A DNA stretch of 13,476 nucleotides, from NCBI GenBank assembly GCA_964530525.1, contig CAZHBH010000059.1, forward strand, positions 1 to 13,476. The letters are read 5' to 3'. Positions 1 to 6,595 of this stretch are shown here, piece by piece. Every line of letters starts with the position of its first letter. The first letter of the stretch is position 1. The translations under genes were made by a program, and so were the position numbers. The stretch is from CAYNQN01 sp964530525. Its GTDB lineage: Bacteria > Actinomycetota > Acidimicrobiia > Acidimicrobiales > Acidimicrobilacustridaceae. Under the pieces are notes generated by a model. It made no database searches and had not been told where the DNA came from. It was given only the letters and a program-made list of their open reading frames with translations.

Positions 1-326
1 TCGTGGAGACGAACTCCCGCATGGACGACGCCATCTTCGAGGAGTTCAAGGGCACCGGCAACATGGAGCTGCGGCTCGACCGCAAGCTCGCCGAGCGCCG
101 CATATACCCGGCGATCGACGTCGACGCCTCGTCCACCCGTCACGAGGAGCTCCTCTTCGACCGCAAGCAGCTCCAGATGGCCTGGAAGCTGCGTCGCGTG
201 CTCTCGGGCCTCGCCGAGGGTGGCAGCGGGGCCGGCCTGGAGATGCTCATCGACCGCCTCTCCACCTTCAAGAACAACGACGAGTTCCTCGCCGAGGTGG
301 CCAAGGCCCCCTCGGGTGGTGCCTGA
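1..326 (+). CDS. rho: Transcription termination factor Rho, C-terminal fragment
   Basis: This is the last 107 codons of Rho, the hexameric RNA helicase that releases RNA polymerase from RNA. The reading frame is open to the left edge, so the gene begins upstream and the RNA-binding and Walker A regions are not visible. Recognisable family segments are ETNSRMDDAIFEEFKGTGNM, then LDRKLAERRIYPAID, then the TRHEELL region, which form the end of the ATPase core. The tail ends in a short FKNNDEFLAEV helix. The frame begins with a Val codon at position 3, which is internal and not a start. rpmE follows after 81 nt, the usual rho-rpmE neighbourhood in actinobacteria. I see no convincing intrinsic terminator in that gap. 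Confidence 0.97.
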   Translation, partial: VETNSRMDDAIFEEFKGTGNMELRLDRKLAERRIYPAIDVDASSTRHEELLFDRKQLQMAWKLRRVLSGLAEGGSGAGLEMLIDRLSTFKNNDEFLAEVAKAPSGGA

Positions 327-407
327 GGAACGGTCACGACCATCTGGCGCTTCGGGCGCACATGCGGACACACTTGACCAACCCACATCTTCGATGGAGC
401 GAATGCG

Positions 408-635
408 ATGAAGGCTGACATCCACCCCGAGTACGTGATCGCGACAGTGCGCTGCTCGTGCGGCAACACCTTCACGACGCGATCGACCAAGTCCGACCTG
501 CACGTGGAGCTGTGCAACGAGTGCCACCCGTTCTTCACGGGCACCCAGAAGCTCGTCGACTCGGGCGGTCGGATCGAGCGCTTCGAGAAGCGCTACGGCA
601 AGCGCAAGAAGAAGCGTGCTCCAGAGGCTGGCTGA
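408..635 (+). CDS. rpmE: 50S ribosomal protein L31, zinc-binding type
   Basis: This 75-residue protein is L31 of the large ribosomal subunit, which bridges the central protuberance and the small subunit. It is the cysteine-containing (C+) form. The motif CSCGN gives C16 and C18, and CNECHPF gives C36 and C39, a complete set of four zinc ligands. The start MKADIHPEY and the TGTQKLVD stretch are typical. The C-terminus is highly basic (GKRKKKR) and suits rRNA contact. The ATG at 408 is preceded by GGAG at 396-399, 8 nt upstream. The 3' end overlaps prfA by 20 nt, so the two genes are probably co-transcribed and translationally coupled. Zinc-type L31 is commonly Zur-responsive through a Zn-free paralogue elsewhere in the genome. 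No Zur box is apparent here. Confidence 0.97.
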   Translation: MKADIHPEYVIATVRCSCGNTFTTRSTKSDLHVELCNECHPFFTGTQKLVDSGGRIERFEKRYGKRKKKRAPEAG

Positions 636-1683
636 CCTCGCCAGAGAGCACGCCGAGGTCGAGGCCCGCCTCGCCGATCCGGCTGTGCTGGGAGACCAGC
701 GCCTGTACGCCAGCACCGCCCGCAGGTACCGAGAGCTCAGCGAGATAGTCGAGCGGTCTCGCCAGCTCGAGGAGCTACGAGACGACCTGCAGGCGGCACG
801 GGAGATGTACGCAGAGGCCGACTCGGCGGGTCGTGAGCTGCTGCGGGCGGAGATCGAGGGCGCAGAGGAGGGGATGACCCGCCTGGAGGAGGAGATCCGC
901 CTCCTGCTGCTGCCCCGCGACCCCAACGACGATCGCAACGTGATCGTCGAGATCCGCGGGGCCGAGGGGGGCGAGGAGGCCAACCTCTTCGCTCGTGACC
1001 TCTTCGAGATGTACCGCTCGTTCGCCTCGCGCATGGGTTGGAAGCTGGAGGTGCTCGGCTCGCACCCCTCCGACCGGGGAGGCTTCACCGACGTGGCCTT
1101 CTCGCTCGGGGGCGAAGGCGTGTGGTCGCGCATGAAGCACGAGGGCGGGCCTCATCGGGTGCAGAGGGTTCCCGTGACGGAGTCGCAGGGAAGGGTGCAC
1201 ACGTCGTCGGCCACGGTCTCGGTGCTTCCCGAGGCCGAGGAGGTGGAGGTGGAGATCGACCCCTCCGACCTGCAGATCGACGTCTACCGCTCGTCGGGCC
1301 CGGGCGGCCAGTCGGTGAACACGACCGACTCGGCGGTGCGGATCACGCACAAGCCGACGGGCACGGTGGTCTCCATGCAGGACGAGAAGAGCCAGCTGCA
1401 GAACCGTGCCAAGGCCATGAGGGTGCTGCGCGCTCGCCTCGCCCAGATGGAAGAGGAGCGCAAGGCTGCGGAAGCCTCGTCCACGCGCAAGGGCCAGATC
1501 GGCGGGGGTGGGAGGTCGGAGAAGATCCGTACCTACAACTTCAAGGAGAACCGCCTCACCGACCACCGCATCGGCCTGACGATCTACCGGCTCGATCGTG
1601 TGCTGGCCGGCGAGCTGGACGAGGTCTCCGACGCACTGGTGGCCGAGGAGCGCCACCGCCAGCTCAGCGACTCCGAGAGCTGA
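616..1683 (+). CDS. prfA: Peptide chain release factor 1
   Basis: RF1 recognises UAA and UAG stop codons in the ribosomal A site and triggers peptidyl-tRNA hydrolysis. The 355-residue length is normal. The N-terminal third (about 1-95) is the helical domain 1. The anticodon-like tripeptide is PVT at 186-188, within HRVQRVPVTESQGR, which identifies RF1 rather than RF2 (SPF). The catalytic GGQ is at 230-232, within SSGPGGQSVNTTDSAVRITH; the Gln is the residue methylated by PrmC, encoded next door. The C-terminal motif EKIRTYNFKENRLTDHRIG is intact. The GTG at 616 lies inside the end of rpmE with only a weak purine-rich RBS, suggesting coupling to rpmE translation. The start fits family N-termini (MLxxL). 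Confidence 0.97.
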   Translation: MLQRLADLAREHAEVEARLADPAVLGDQRLYASTARRYRELSEIVERSRQLEELRDDLQAAREMYAEADSAGRELLRAEIEGAEEGMTRLEEEIRLLLLPRDPNDDRNVIVEIRGAEGGEEANLFARDLFEMYRSFASRMGWKLEVLGSHPSDRGGFTDVAFSLGGEGVWSRMKHEGGPHRVQRVPVTESQGRVHTSSATVSVLPEAEEVEVEIDPSDLQIDVYRSSGPGGQSVNTTDSAVRITHKPTGTVVSMQDEKSQLQNRAKAMRVLRARLAQMEEERKAAEASSTRKGQIGGGGRSEKIRTYNFKENRLTDHRIGLTIYRLDRVLAGELDEVSDALVAEERHRQLSDSES

Positions 1684-1688
1684 CCAGG

Positions 1689-2636
1689 TTGGCCGCTCGC
1701 CCCCCCGACCCCGATCCCACCCCGGCGTGCGCTCGTCACCGTTCCGATGACGTAGCCACGCAGGTCGGGACCTTCACCTTGCGAGAGCTGTTGGTGGAGA
1801 CCGAGCAACGGCTTGGAGGGCGGAGCCACGAGGCGCGAAGGCTGGTGGAGGAGGCATCAGGCTACGAAGGCTCGGAGATGACCGTGGCGCTCGACGACAC
1901 AGCGACCCAGCGGGTGGTCTCTGCGCTGGACTCGATGGTGGAGCGTCGCCTGGCAGGCGAACCGCTCCAGTACGTCTTGGGGCGCTGGGCGTTCCGCACC
2001 CTCGACCTCATGGTCGATCGACGGGTGCTGATACCGCGCCCGGAGACCGAGGTGGTGGCCGGCTGTGCCATCGGCGAGGTAGACCGGGCGAGGGAGCGTG
2101 GTGCCGAGCCCGTGGTGGTGGTCGACCTCGGGACCGGGTCGGGCGCCATAGCGCTGTCGGTGGCCGACGAACGTGAGCGTTCCGAGGTGTGGGCGAGCGA
2201 GGTCTCGGCCGATGCCCTGGCCGTGGCTCGCGCCAACCTCGCCGGGGTGGGCAGGGCTGCCACGAGGGTGAGGCTGGTGCAGGGATCGTGGTTCGAGCCC
2301 CTACCCCCCGAGCTGCTCGGTGCTGTGCACGTGGTCGTGTCGAACCCGCCGTACGTGTCGAGCTCCGAGGAGCTGCCCGCGGAGGTCCTCGACTGGGAGC
2401 CCGCCGGTGCCTTGTTCGCGGGGGCCCGTGGGACCGAGGCGCTCGAGCACATCATCTCCGAGGCTCCGAGGTGGCTCGCGCCGGGCGGATCGGTGGTGCT
2501 GGAGATGGCTCCCCACCAGGCGCCTGAGGTCTCGGCGTTAGCCTCGAAGGCGGGTTTCGCGAGCGTCGAGGTGGTGGACGACCTGGCAGGAAGGTCGCGC
2601 GTGCTGCTCGCAAGGGACCATCGGCCCGCCCTCTAG
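1689..2636 (+). CDS. prmC: Release factor glutamine N5-methyltransferase PrmC
   Basis: PrmC (HemK) uses S-adenosylmethionine to methylate the Gln of the GGQ motif in RF1 and RF2, raising termination efficiency. Visible elements, numbered from a 1689 start, are the N-terminal helical domain including LRELLVETEQRL, the segment LIPRPETE, the SAM-binding GTGSG at 148-152, and NPPY at 219-222, which holds the substrate glutamine. The C-terminus ends in a normal VLLARD strand. The start is uncertain because no ATG precedes the conserved LRELL in this frame. TTG at 1689 begins 5 nt after prfA, with GAGAG at 1675-1679. TTG at 1779 (preceded by GGGA) would give 285 residues starting exactly at the conserved helix. 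The frame also runs open back into prfA, which is a shadow. The gene order prfA-prmC is widespread. Confidence 0.93.
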   Translation: MAARPPDPDPTPACARHRSDDVATQVGTFTLRELLVETEQRLGGRSHEARRLVEEASGYEGSEMTVALDDTATQRVVSALDSMVERRLAGEPLQYVLGRWAFRTLDLMVDRRVLIPRPETEVVAGCAIGEVDRARERGAEPVVVVDLGTGSGAIALSVADERERSEVWASEVSADALAVARANLAGVGRAATRVRLVQGSWFEPLPPELLGAVHVVVSNPPYVSSSEELPAEVLDWEPAGALFAGARGTEALEHIISEAPRWLAPGGSVVLEMAPHQAPEVSALASKAGFASVEVVDDLAGRSRVLLARDHRPAL

Positions 2637-2657
2637 GATCGGGTCATCGAAGTACTC

Positions 2658-3254
2658 ATGGTCTGCACTGGCAACCAGTGCCGCTCGCCGATGGCCGAGG
2701 GCATCCTCCGGCGCGAGATGGAGCTGCGGGGACTGCCCGTGCAGGTCTCGTCCGCAGGGCTCCTGGCCGAAGGCGTGCCCGCCACGCCTACTGCGGTGGA
2801 GGTGCTGGGCCGGCGCGGCGTGGACCTGGGCGGCCATCGCAGCCGCGTCCTCACCCCCGACCTCGTGTCGGCCAGCGACCTGGTCCTGGGCATGGCGCGC
2901 GAGCACGTGCGGGAGGCGGCCGTGGCCGATCCGCGGGCCTTCTCCAGAACCTTCACGCTCAAGGAGCTGGTGCGCAGGGGAGCGGAGGTCGGTCCGAGGG
3001 CGCATGATCTGTCGGTGGGGGAGTGGCTCGACGTGGTCCACGATGGTCGCAAGCCAGCGGACGTGCTGGGGAGCTCGACCGAGGACGACGTGGCGGACCC
3101 GATCGGAGAGCCGCGATCTGTCTACGAGCACACGGCCGACGAGCTCGAGGCGCTGATCGACCAGTTGGTGGGGCTCATCTGGGGCCCGTCCACCCTCGAG
3201 CGCCAGAGCCCCGAAGGTCCGCCGCCGTCCCGGATGAGGTTGCAGGACCTATGA
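2658..3254 (+). CDS. Low-molecular-weight phosphatase, YwlE/LMW-PTP family
   Basis: This is a cytoplasmic phosphatase of the low-molecular-weight tyrosine/arginine phosphatase family. The P-loop CTGNQCRSP lies at residues 3-11, with the nucleophile at Cys3 and the phosphate-binding Arg at 9. The general-acid loop DPIG is at 147-150. SSAG (31-34) and FTLKELV (about 99-105) resemble Bacillus YwlE, a protein-arginine phosphatase. The residue that distinguishes Arg from Tyr specificity (Thr in YwlE, Ile in many PTPs) is Gln7 here, so the substrate is open. At 198 residues it is longer than the usual 150-160; the extra length is a segment before the DP loop and a Pro-rich tail. ATG 2658 is the first standard start, but it cuts the conserved first strand; I E V L is encoded just upstream from 2646. 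The next gene is glyA, as in Bacillota. Confidence 0.88.
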   Translation: MVCTGNQCRSPMAEGILRREMELRGLPVQVSSAGLLAEGVPATPTAVEVLGRRGVDLGGHRSRVLTPDLVSASDLVLGMAREHVREAAVADPRAFSRTFTLKELVRRGAEVGPRAHDLSVGEWLDVVHDGRKPADVLGSSTEDDVADPIGEPRSVYEHTADELEALIDQLVGLIWGPSTLERQSPEGPPPSRMRLQDL

Positions 3255-3304
3255 GTCGGACCCTGGAAGAGGAGCACCGCCATGCCATGGCCGCCCGAGC
3301 GTGA
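3251..3304 (+). CDS. Candidate 17-codon ORF bridging phosphatase and glyA
   Basis: A short frame begins with an ATG whose last bases form the phosphatase stop codon (ATGA overlap at 3251-3254). It runs 17 codons into the start of glyA in a different frame. It encodes MSRTLEEEHRHAMAARA. The ATGA junction is a common layout for coupled translation. The same MSRTLE beginning recurs in the ORF at 4550. It may equally be chance, since it contains the glyA ribosome binding site (AAGAGGAG), or the relic of an older glyA N-terminus lost by frameshift. No function is proposed. Confidence 0.2.
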   Translation: MSRTLEEEHRHAMAARA

Positions 3305-4529
3305 CACCCAGCTCTTCGAGCTGATCGACCAAGAGGTGGAGCGACAGAACACCACGCTCCAGCTCATCGCCTCGGAGAACTTCGCATCACCTGCGGTGAT
3401 CGAGGCCACCGGGTCGGTGCTCACCAACAAGTACTCCGAGGGCTACCCCGGGAAGCGGTACTACGGGGGCAACGAGGTGATCGACGAGGTCGAGGAGCTC
3501 GCTCGCACGCGAGCCTGCGACCTCTTCGGTGCCGAGCACGCCAACGTGCAGCCCCACTCGGGGGCGAGCGCGAACCTCGCTGTGTACCTGGCCTTGCTCG
3601 AGCCGGGCGACACGGTTCTGGGGATGAGCCTCGACCACGGCGGACACCTCACCCACGGGTCCCCTGTGAACGTGAGCGGTCGCCTGTACGACTTCGTGGG
3701 CTACGGGGTCACGCCCAGCGACGAGCGCATCGACTTCGACCAGGTACGAGCTCTGGCCCGCCAGCACAACCCGAAGATGATCATCGCGGGCGCCACCGCC
3801 TACCCGAGGGTCATCGACCCAGCGCCGCTGCGCGAGATCGCAGACGAGGTCGGCGCTCTCCTCATGTTCGACGCCGCCCACATAGCGGGCCTCATCGCAG
3901 GGGGTGCCCACCCCAACCCGGTGCCCTACTCCGACGTCGTCACCTTCACCACGCACAAGACCCTGCGCGGTCCCCGCGGCGGTTGCATCCTCACCCGGGC
4001 CGAGCTCGCCTCGGCCATCGACAAGTCGGTGTTCCCCGGCCTGCAAGGCGGACCGCTGGAGCACGTGATCGCCGCGAAGGCCGTTGCCTTTCGGGAGGCG
4101 GCAGATCCTTCCTTCGCCGACTACGCAGCCCAGATCGTGAGCAACTCCAACGCCCTGGCGGAGGCTCTCGCTGCCGAGAACTTCCGCTTGGTGTCTGGGG
4201 GGACCGACAACCACCTGCTGCTCGTCGACCTTCGCAGCTTCGACGCCGAGCTGACCGGCAAGGAGGCCCAGGCGGCCCTCGACAAGGCCGGGATATCCCT
4301 GAACAAGAACACGATCCCCGACGACCCCCGTTCGCCGTTCGTGACCAGCGGGGTGCGCATCGGAACGCCTGCGGTCACGACCCAGGGGATGGGAGAGGAC
4401 GAGATGGCCCTGGTCGCCAAGCTGATCCGCCGAGCCCTGCGCGGGCGGGATGACGCCGACGAGCGCCGTGCCGTCCACGAGGAGGTCGTAGACCTCTGCT
4501 CGAAGTTCACCCCCTACCCCTCGGCCTGA
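3282..4529 (+). CDS. glyA: Serine hydroxymethyltransferase
   Basis: This PLP enzyme interconverts serine plus tetrahydrofolate with glycine plus 5,10-methylene-tetrahydrofolate, the main source of one-carbon units. The 415-residue length is normal. Visible motifs are LIASENFASPAV near 28-39, NKYSEGYPGKRYYGG near 49-63, and DAAH at 197-200, whose Asp and His contact PLP. The Schiff-base lysine is K226 in TTHKTLRGPRGG. The C-terminal RIGTPAVTTQGM is near 359-370. ATG 3282 has a strong RBS, AAGAGGAG at 3267-3274, 7 nt upstream. It sits 27 nt after the phosphatase stop and is probably in the same operon. A nearby ATG at 3251 opens a different frame and cannot produce this protein without a shift. 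Confidence 0.97.
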   Translation: MPWPPERDTQLFELIDQEVERQNTTLQLIASENFASPAVIEATGSVLTNKYSEGYPGKRYYGGNEVIDEVEELARTRACDLFGAEHANVQPHSGASANLAVYLALLEPGDTVLGMSLDHGGHLTHGSPVNVSGRLYDFVGYGVTPSDERIDFDQVRALARQHNPKMIIAGATAYPRVIDPAPLREIADEVGALLMFDAAHIAGLIAGGAHPNPVPYSDVVTFTTHKTLRGPRGGCILTRAELASAIDKSVFPGLQGGPLEHVIAAKAVAFREAADPSFADYAAQIVSNSNALAEALAAENFRLVSGGTDNHLLLVDLRSFDAELTGKEAQAALDKAGISLNKNTIPDDPRSPFVTSGVRIGTPAVTTQGMGEDEMALVAKLIRRALRGRDDADERRAVHEEVVDLCSKFTPYPSA

Positions 4530-4549
4530 CGTGAACCGACTGCCGTGAC

Positions 4550-4618
4550 GTGAGCCGGACGCTGGAGGCCCTCCCGCTCACGATGCTCGTCTTGGCCCGA
4601 CGCCAGGGGGAGCGTTGA
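4550..4618 (+). CDS. Candidate 22-codon leader ORF ending on the wecA start
   Basis: A GTG-initiated frame starts MSRTLEALP and ends in RRQGER. Its TGA stop (4616-4618) overlaps the TTG start of the next gene as TTGA. This would allow termination-reinitiation coupling. It has no clear RBS of its own. A possible stem pairs GTGAGC (4550-4555) with GCTCAC (4576-4581), with an inner GGAG/CTCC helix, and would cover its start. It is a weak candidate, listed because its first six codons match those of the ORF at 3251 with differences only in the start base and at third positions. Confidence 0.2.
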   Translation: MSRTLEALPLTMLVLARRQGER

Positions 4619-5763
4619 GCCCGACGCTCGGTGCCTACGCGATCGTCCTGGGCGTCGTCGTCGTGACGACCTTCGCCCTCACGCCGCTGGTCAGGCGCCT
4701 CGCCTTCCGGGTGGGTGCCGTGGTGCGCCCGGACGAGCGCCGGGTGCACGAGAAGCCCACTCCCACCCTCGGGGGGATGGCGATGCTCGGCGGGCTGCTC
4801 GTGGGGATGCTGGTGGCATGGCGCCTCGATGCGTTCCACGAGGTGTTCCGGGGGAGCACCGAGCCGATCGGGGTGGCCATAGCCGCTGTCTTGATGCTGA
4901 CCGTGGGCGTGGTCGACGACCTGCGGGAGGTTTCGGCTCCCGCCAAGGCGGCAGGGATCGTGCTGGCGGCGAGCATCTTGGTGTTCGCGGGCGTGAGCAT
5001 CCTGGTGCTGCGGATCCCGTTCCTCGGCACCTTCCTGCTCTCGTCCGACTGGAGCTACCTCATCAGCGTGGTGTGGGTGCTCGGGATGGCGAACGCCATC
5101 AACTTCATCGACGGGCTCGACGGGCTCGCGGCGGGCATCGTGGGAATCGGATCGGGCGCCTTCTTCCTCTACGCGCTGCAGCTGAGCGACCAGGGCCTCC
5201 TGCAGCCGAGCAACATCGGGCCGCTGCTGGCCGTGCTGGTCCTAGGAGCCTGCGTGGGGTTCCTTCCGTGGAACGCCCACCCCGCGAGGATCTTCATGGG
5301 CGACGGGGGCGCGCTGTTGCTGGGGGTGATGATGGCTGCCTCCACGATGGTGGTGGGAGGACGCACCGACGCGCCGTTCAGCGGTCAGTCCTTCTTCTTC
5401 TTCGCACCCCTGTTCATCCCCCTGGTGATCCTCGGAGTTCCCATCCTCGACACGCTGCTGGCCATCGTTCGGCGATCGGCCAAGCGCACCAACCCCGCCA
5501 CCGCCGACAAGGACCACCTGCACCACCGGCTCATGCGACTGGGCCACGGCCATCGACGCAGCGTGGTGATCCTGTGGGCGTGGACGGCGTTGCTTTCGGC
5601 CTTCGTGCTCTACCCCGCCTACACGGGAAGCGGGAACGCCGTGGTGCCCATCGGGATCGCCGCACTGGCGCTGCTCCTGTTCACGGTGCTGCACCCCAGC
5701 TGGCGGGCCTCCCGCGCCGCCTCGAACGGCGACCCGCCTCCCGGCGAGCAACCCCCCTCCTAG
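4615..5763 (+). CDS. WecA/TagO-type undecaprenyl-phosphate sugar-1-phosphate transferase
   Basis: This polytopic membrane enzyme transfers a sugar-1-phosphate, usually GlcNAc-1-P, from a UDP-sugar to undecaprenyl or decaprenyl phosphate. That reaction starts synthesis of arabinogalactan linker, teichoic acid or other envelope glycans. About ten hydrophobic segments are visible across 382 residues. Family motifs in order are PDERRVHEKPTPTLGG (about 39-54), VDDL (100-103) with the Mg-binding DD, NFIDGLDG (163-170), MGDGG (228-232) and DKDHLHHRL (298-306), the WecA-type cytosolic loop. The tail (366-382) is Pro-rich and probably cytosolic. TTG 4615 is chosen because AGGGGGAG lies directly upstream (4605-4612) and the first helix is then complete. 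A wecA homologue (rfe, Rv1302) lies just before the atp genes in M. tuberculosis, the same layout. Exact sugar specificity cannot be read from the sequence. Confidence 0.93.
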   Translation: MSPTLGAYAIVLGVVVVTTFALTPLVRRLAFRVGAVVRPDERRVHEKPTPTLGGMAMLGGLLVGMLVAWRLDAFHEVFRGSTEPIGVAIAAVLMLTVGVVDDLREVSAPAKAAGIVLAASILVFAGVSILVLRIPFLGTFLLSSDWSYLISVVWVLGMANAINFIDGLDGLAAGIVGIGSGAFFLYALQLSDQGLLQPSNIGPLLAVLVLGACVGFLPWNAHPARIFMGDGGALLLGVMMAASTMVVGGRTDAPFSGQSFFFFAPLFIPLVILGVPILDTLLAIVRRSAKRTNPATADKDHLHHRLMRLGHGHRRSVVILWAWTALLSAFVLYPAYTGSGNAVVPIGIAALALLLFTVLHPSWRASRAASNGDPPPGEQPPS

Positions 5764-5765
5764 TC

Positions 5766-5789
5766 CCGGCGCCGGGCCCGGGGCGCCGG
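5766..5789 (+). terminator. GC-rich hairpin after the wecA-like gene
   Basis: CCGGCGCC (5766-5773) pairs perfectly with GGCGCCGG (5782-5789) around an 8-nt loop, starting 2 nt after the TAG stop. An all-GC 8-bp stem is very stable. There is no real U-run after it (CCTCTGGGTT follows), so it is either a tract-poor intrinsic terminator of the kind proposed in GC-rich bacteria or a 3'-end stabiliser. Confidence 0.45.
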
Positions 5790-5857
5790 CCTCTGGGTTC
5801 CCGCGCCGGAGAGGTAGGTTGACATCGATGCCCGATCCCGGGGAAGGGAGCAGGTCG

Positions 5858-6166
5858 ATGCCTGAGATGGAGACCCTCACGGAAGCGATCGACCGGCTCC
5901 GCGGCGAGGGATACGGCGCCGACTTCTTCGCCACCGACGACGGGAAGCTCCGCTGCCGCGGGTGCAGCAAGGTGGAGGACCCTGCGGTGATGCAGATCGA
6001 CGCGACAGTCCGGTTCGAGGGGACGAGCGATCCCGAAGACGAGGCCATCCTCGTGGCCATCAGCTGCGGCTGCGGGTGCAAGGGGCTCTACAGCACGGCC
6101 TACGGGCCCTCCACGCCGCCTGCCGACGTAGCGGTGCTGCAGCGCCTCCCCGACAGCATCGACTGA
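5858..6166 (+). CDS. Conserved small five-cysteine protein, function unknown
   Basis: This is a 102-residue soluble protein with no signal peptide or membrane segment. It starts with the helix ETLTEAIDRLRGEGYGADF, then has CRGC (C33, C36), VRFEGTSDPEDEAILVAIS, CGCGC (C70, C72, C74) and a C-terminal AYGPSTPPADVAVLQRL. The layout resembles a widespread family of roughly 100-residue proteins often labelled phosphoribosylpyrophosphate synthetase in databases, although they lack that enzyme's fold. I recall this resemblance and have not searched it. The cysteines could bind a metal, but no experiment is known to me. ATG 5858 is preferred because GGGAAGGGAG (5841-5850) is 7 nt upstream. ATG 5828 and TTG 5819 are in frame but have poorer spacing. 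It is flanked by two hairpins, so it may be a separate transcription unit. Confidence 0.8.
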   Translation: MPEMETLTEAIDRLRGEGYGADFFATDDGKLRCRGCSKVEDPAVMQIDATVRFEGTSDPEDEAILVAISCGCGCKGLYSTAYGPSTPPADVAVLQRLPDSID

Positions 6167-6182
6167 TCCCGGCGCCCCGGGA
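6167..6182 (+). terminator. Short hairpin after the five-cysteine gene
   Basis: Directly after the TGA stop, TCCCGG (6167-6172) pairs with CCGGGA (6177-6182) around a CGCC loop. The stem is 6 bp with no U-tract. It may end the preceding transcript before the atp promoter; the call is weak on its own. Confidence 0.35.
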
Positions 6183-6216
6183 GCGGAGCGCGACCTAGTG
6201 TTTCGGGCGCGTGAAC

Positions 6217-6245
6217 TTGCAGCGTGTTGGCGCCGCGCCTAGTTT
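6217..6245 (+). promoter_or_regulatory. Candidate promoter of the atp operon
   Basis: TTGCAG (6217-6222) and TAGTTT (6240-6245) are separated by exactly 17 nt. They match the TTGnnn and TAnnnT cores of a housekeeping sigma promoter. A transcript starting around 6252 would have a leader of about 30 nt before the TTG start of atpZ. It lies downstream of the small hairpin and in one of the few relatively AT-rich patches outside genes. Only three of six bases match at each box, so this is a prediction. Confidence 0.4.
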
Positions 6246-6280
6246 GCGAAGGATTTCACAAGCCCGACGAGGACACCGAG

Positions 6281-6595
6281 TTGGACAGTTCAGAGCGACG
6301 TGAGCTCACCCAGCAAGTGCACCGCTCCACGGGTGCCTACGAGCTCGTCCTCTCTCCATTGATCCTCGGCGTCATCGGCTTCGGGATAGACCGATTGCTC
6401 GGCACGCTCCCCGTGCTGACCGTCACGTTCGTCGTCGCCGGCCTGGTGGGAGCCAGCGCCAAGCTCTACTTCAGCTACAAGGCCGAGATGGAGATGCACG
6501 AAGCGCAGGGGCCGTGGGCCAGGAACGAGCAGGCGGCTCCGCTCACGACCCCCGCCGACGACCTCGGAGCAGGAGGCCCGTGGCCACGGGCGTAG
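6281..6595 (+). CDS. atpZ: AtpZ-like ATP synthase accessory membrane protein
   Basis: This small membrane protein at the head of the atp operon resembles AtpZ (the ATPase_gene1 family). Members, together with AtpI, have been linked to Mg/Ca uptake and to stability or assembly of the c-ring in Bacillus. From TTG 6281 it has 104 residues, with a charged N-terminus and two hydrophobic helices: about 21-40 (YELVLSPLILGVIGFGIDRLLG, with the family's G-x-x-x-D-R turn) and 44-64. A charged, Pro-containing tail follows. TTG 6281 is preferred because GAGGA (6269-6273) is 7 nt upstream and the predicted promoter lies before it. A GTG at 6224 is in frame but would fall within the promoter spacer. It overlaps atpI by 16 nt. 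Confidence 0.78.
   Translation: MDSSERRELTQQVHRSTGAYELVLSPLILGVIGFGIDRLLGTLPVLTVTFVVAGLVGASAKLYFSYKAEMEMHEAQGPWARNEQAAPLTTPADDLGAGGPWPRA

Noticed and set aside
374..379. TTGACC as a possible -35 for rpmE
   Set aside because: No acceptable -10 lies at normal spacing; that position falls on the RBS and start of rpmE.
3387..4478. 363-codon open frame on the minus strand across glyA
   Set aside because: It is antisense to an intact glyA; its codons mirror the GC-rich third positions of the + strand gene.
4527..4557. Direct repeat TGACGTGAACCG / TGACGTGAGCCG after glyA
   Set aside because: Only two copies of 12 nt with one mismatch, overlapping a stop codon and a possible hairpin arm; too little to call a site.
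4818..5822. 334-codon + strand frame overlapping the wecA-like gene
   Set aside because: It is an Arg/Gly/His-rich out-of-frame shadow; the real membrane protein frame has all family motifs.
5819..5824. Perfect TTGACA -35 hexamer
   Set aside because: No TAnnnT element occurs at 15-19 nt downstream, and it would overlap the leader and RBS of the small gene.
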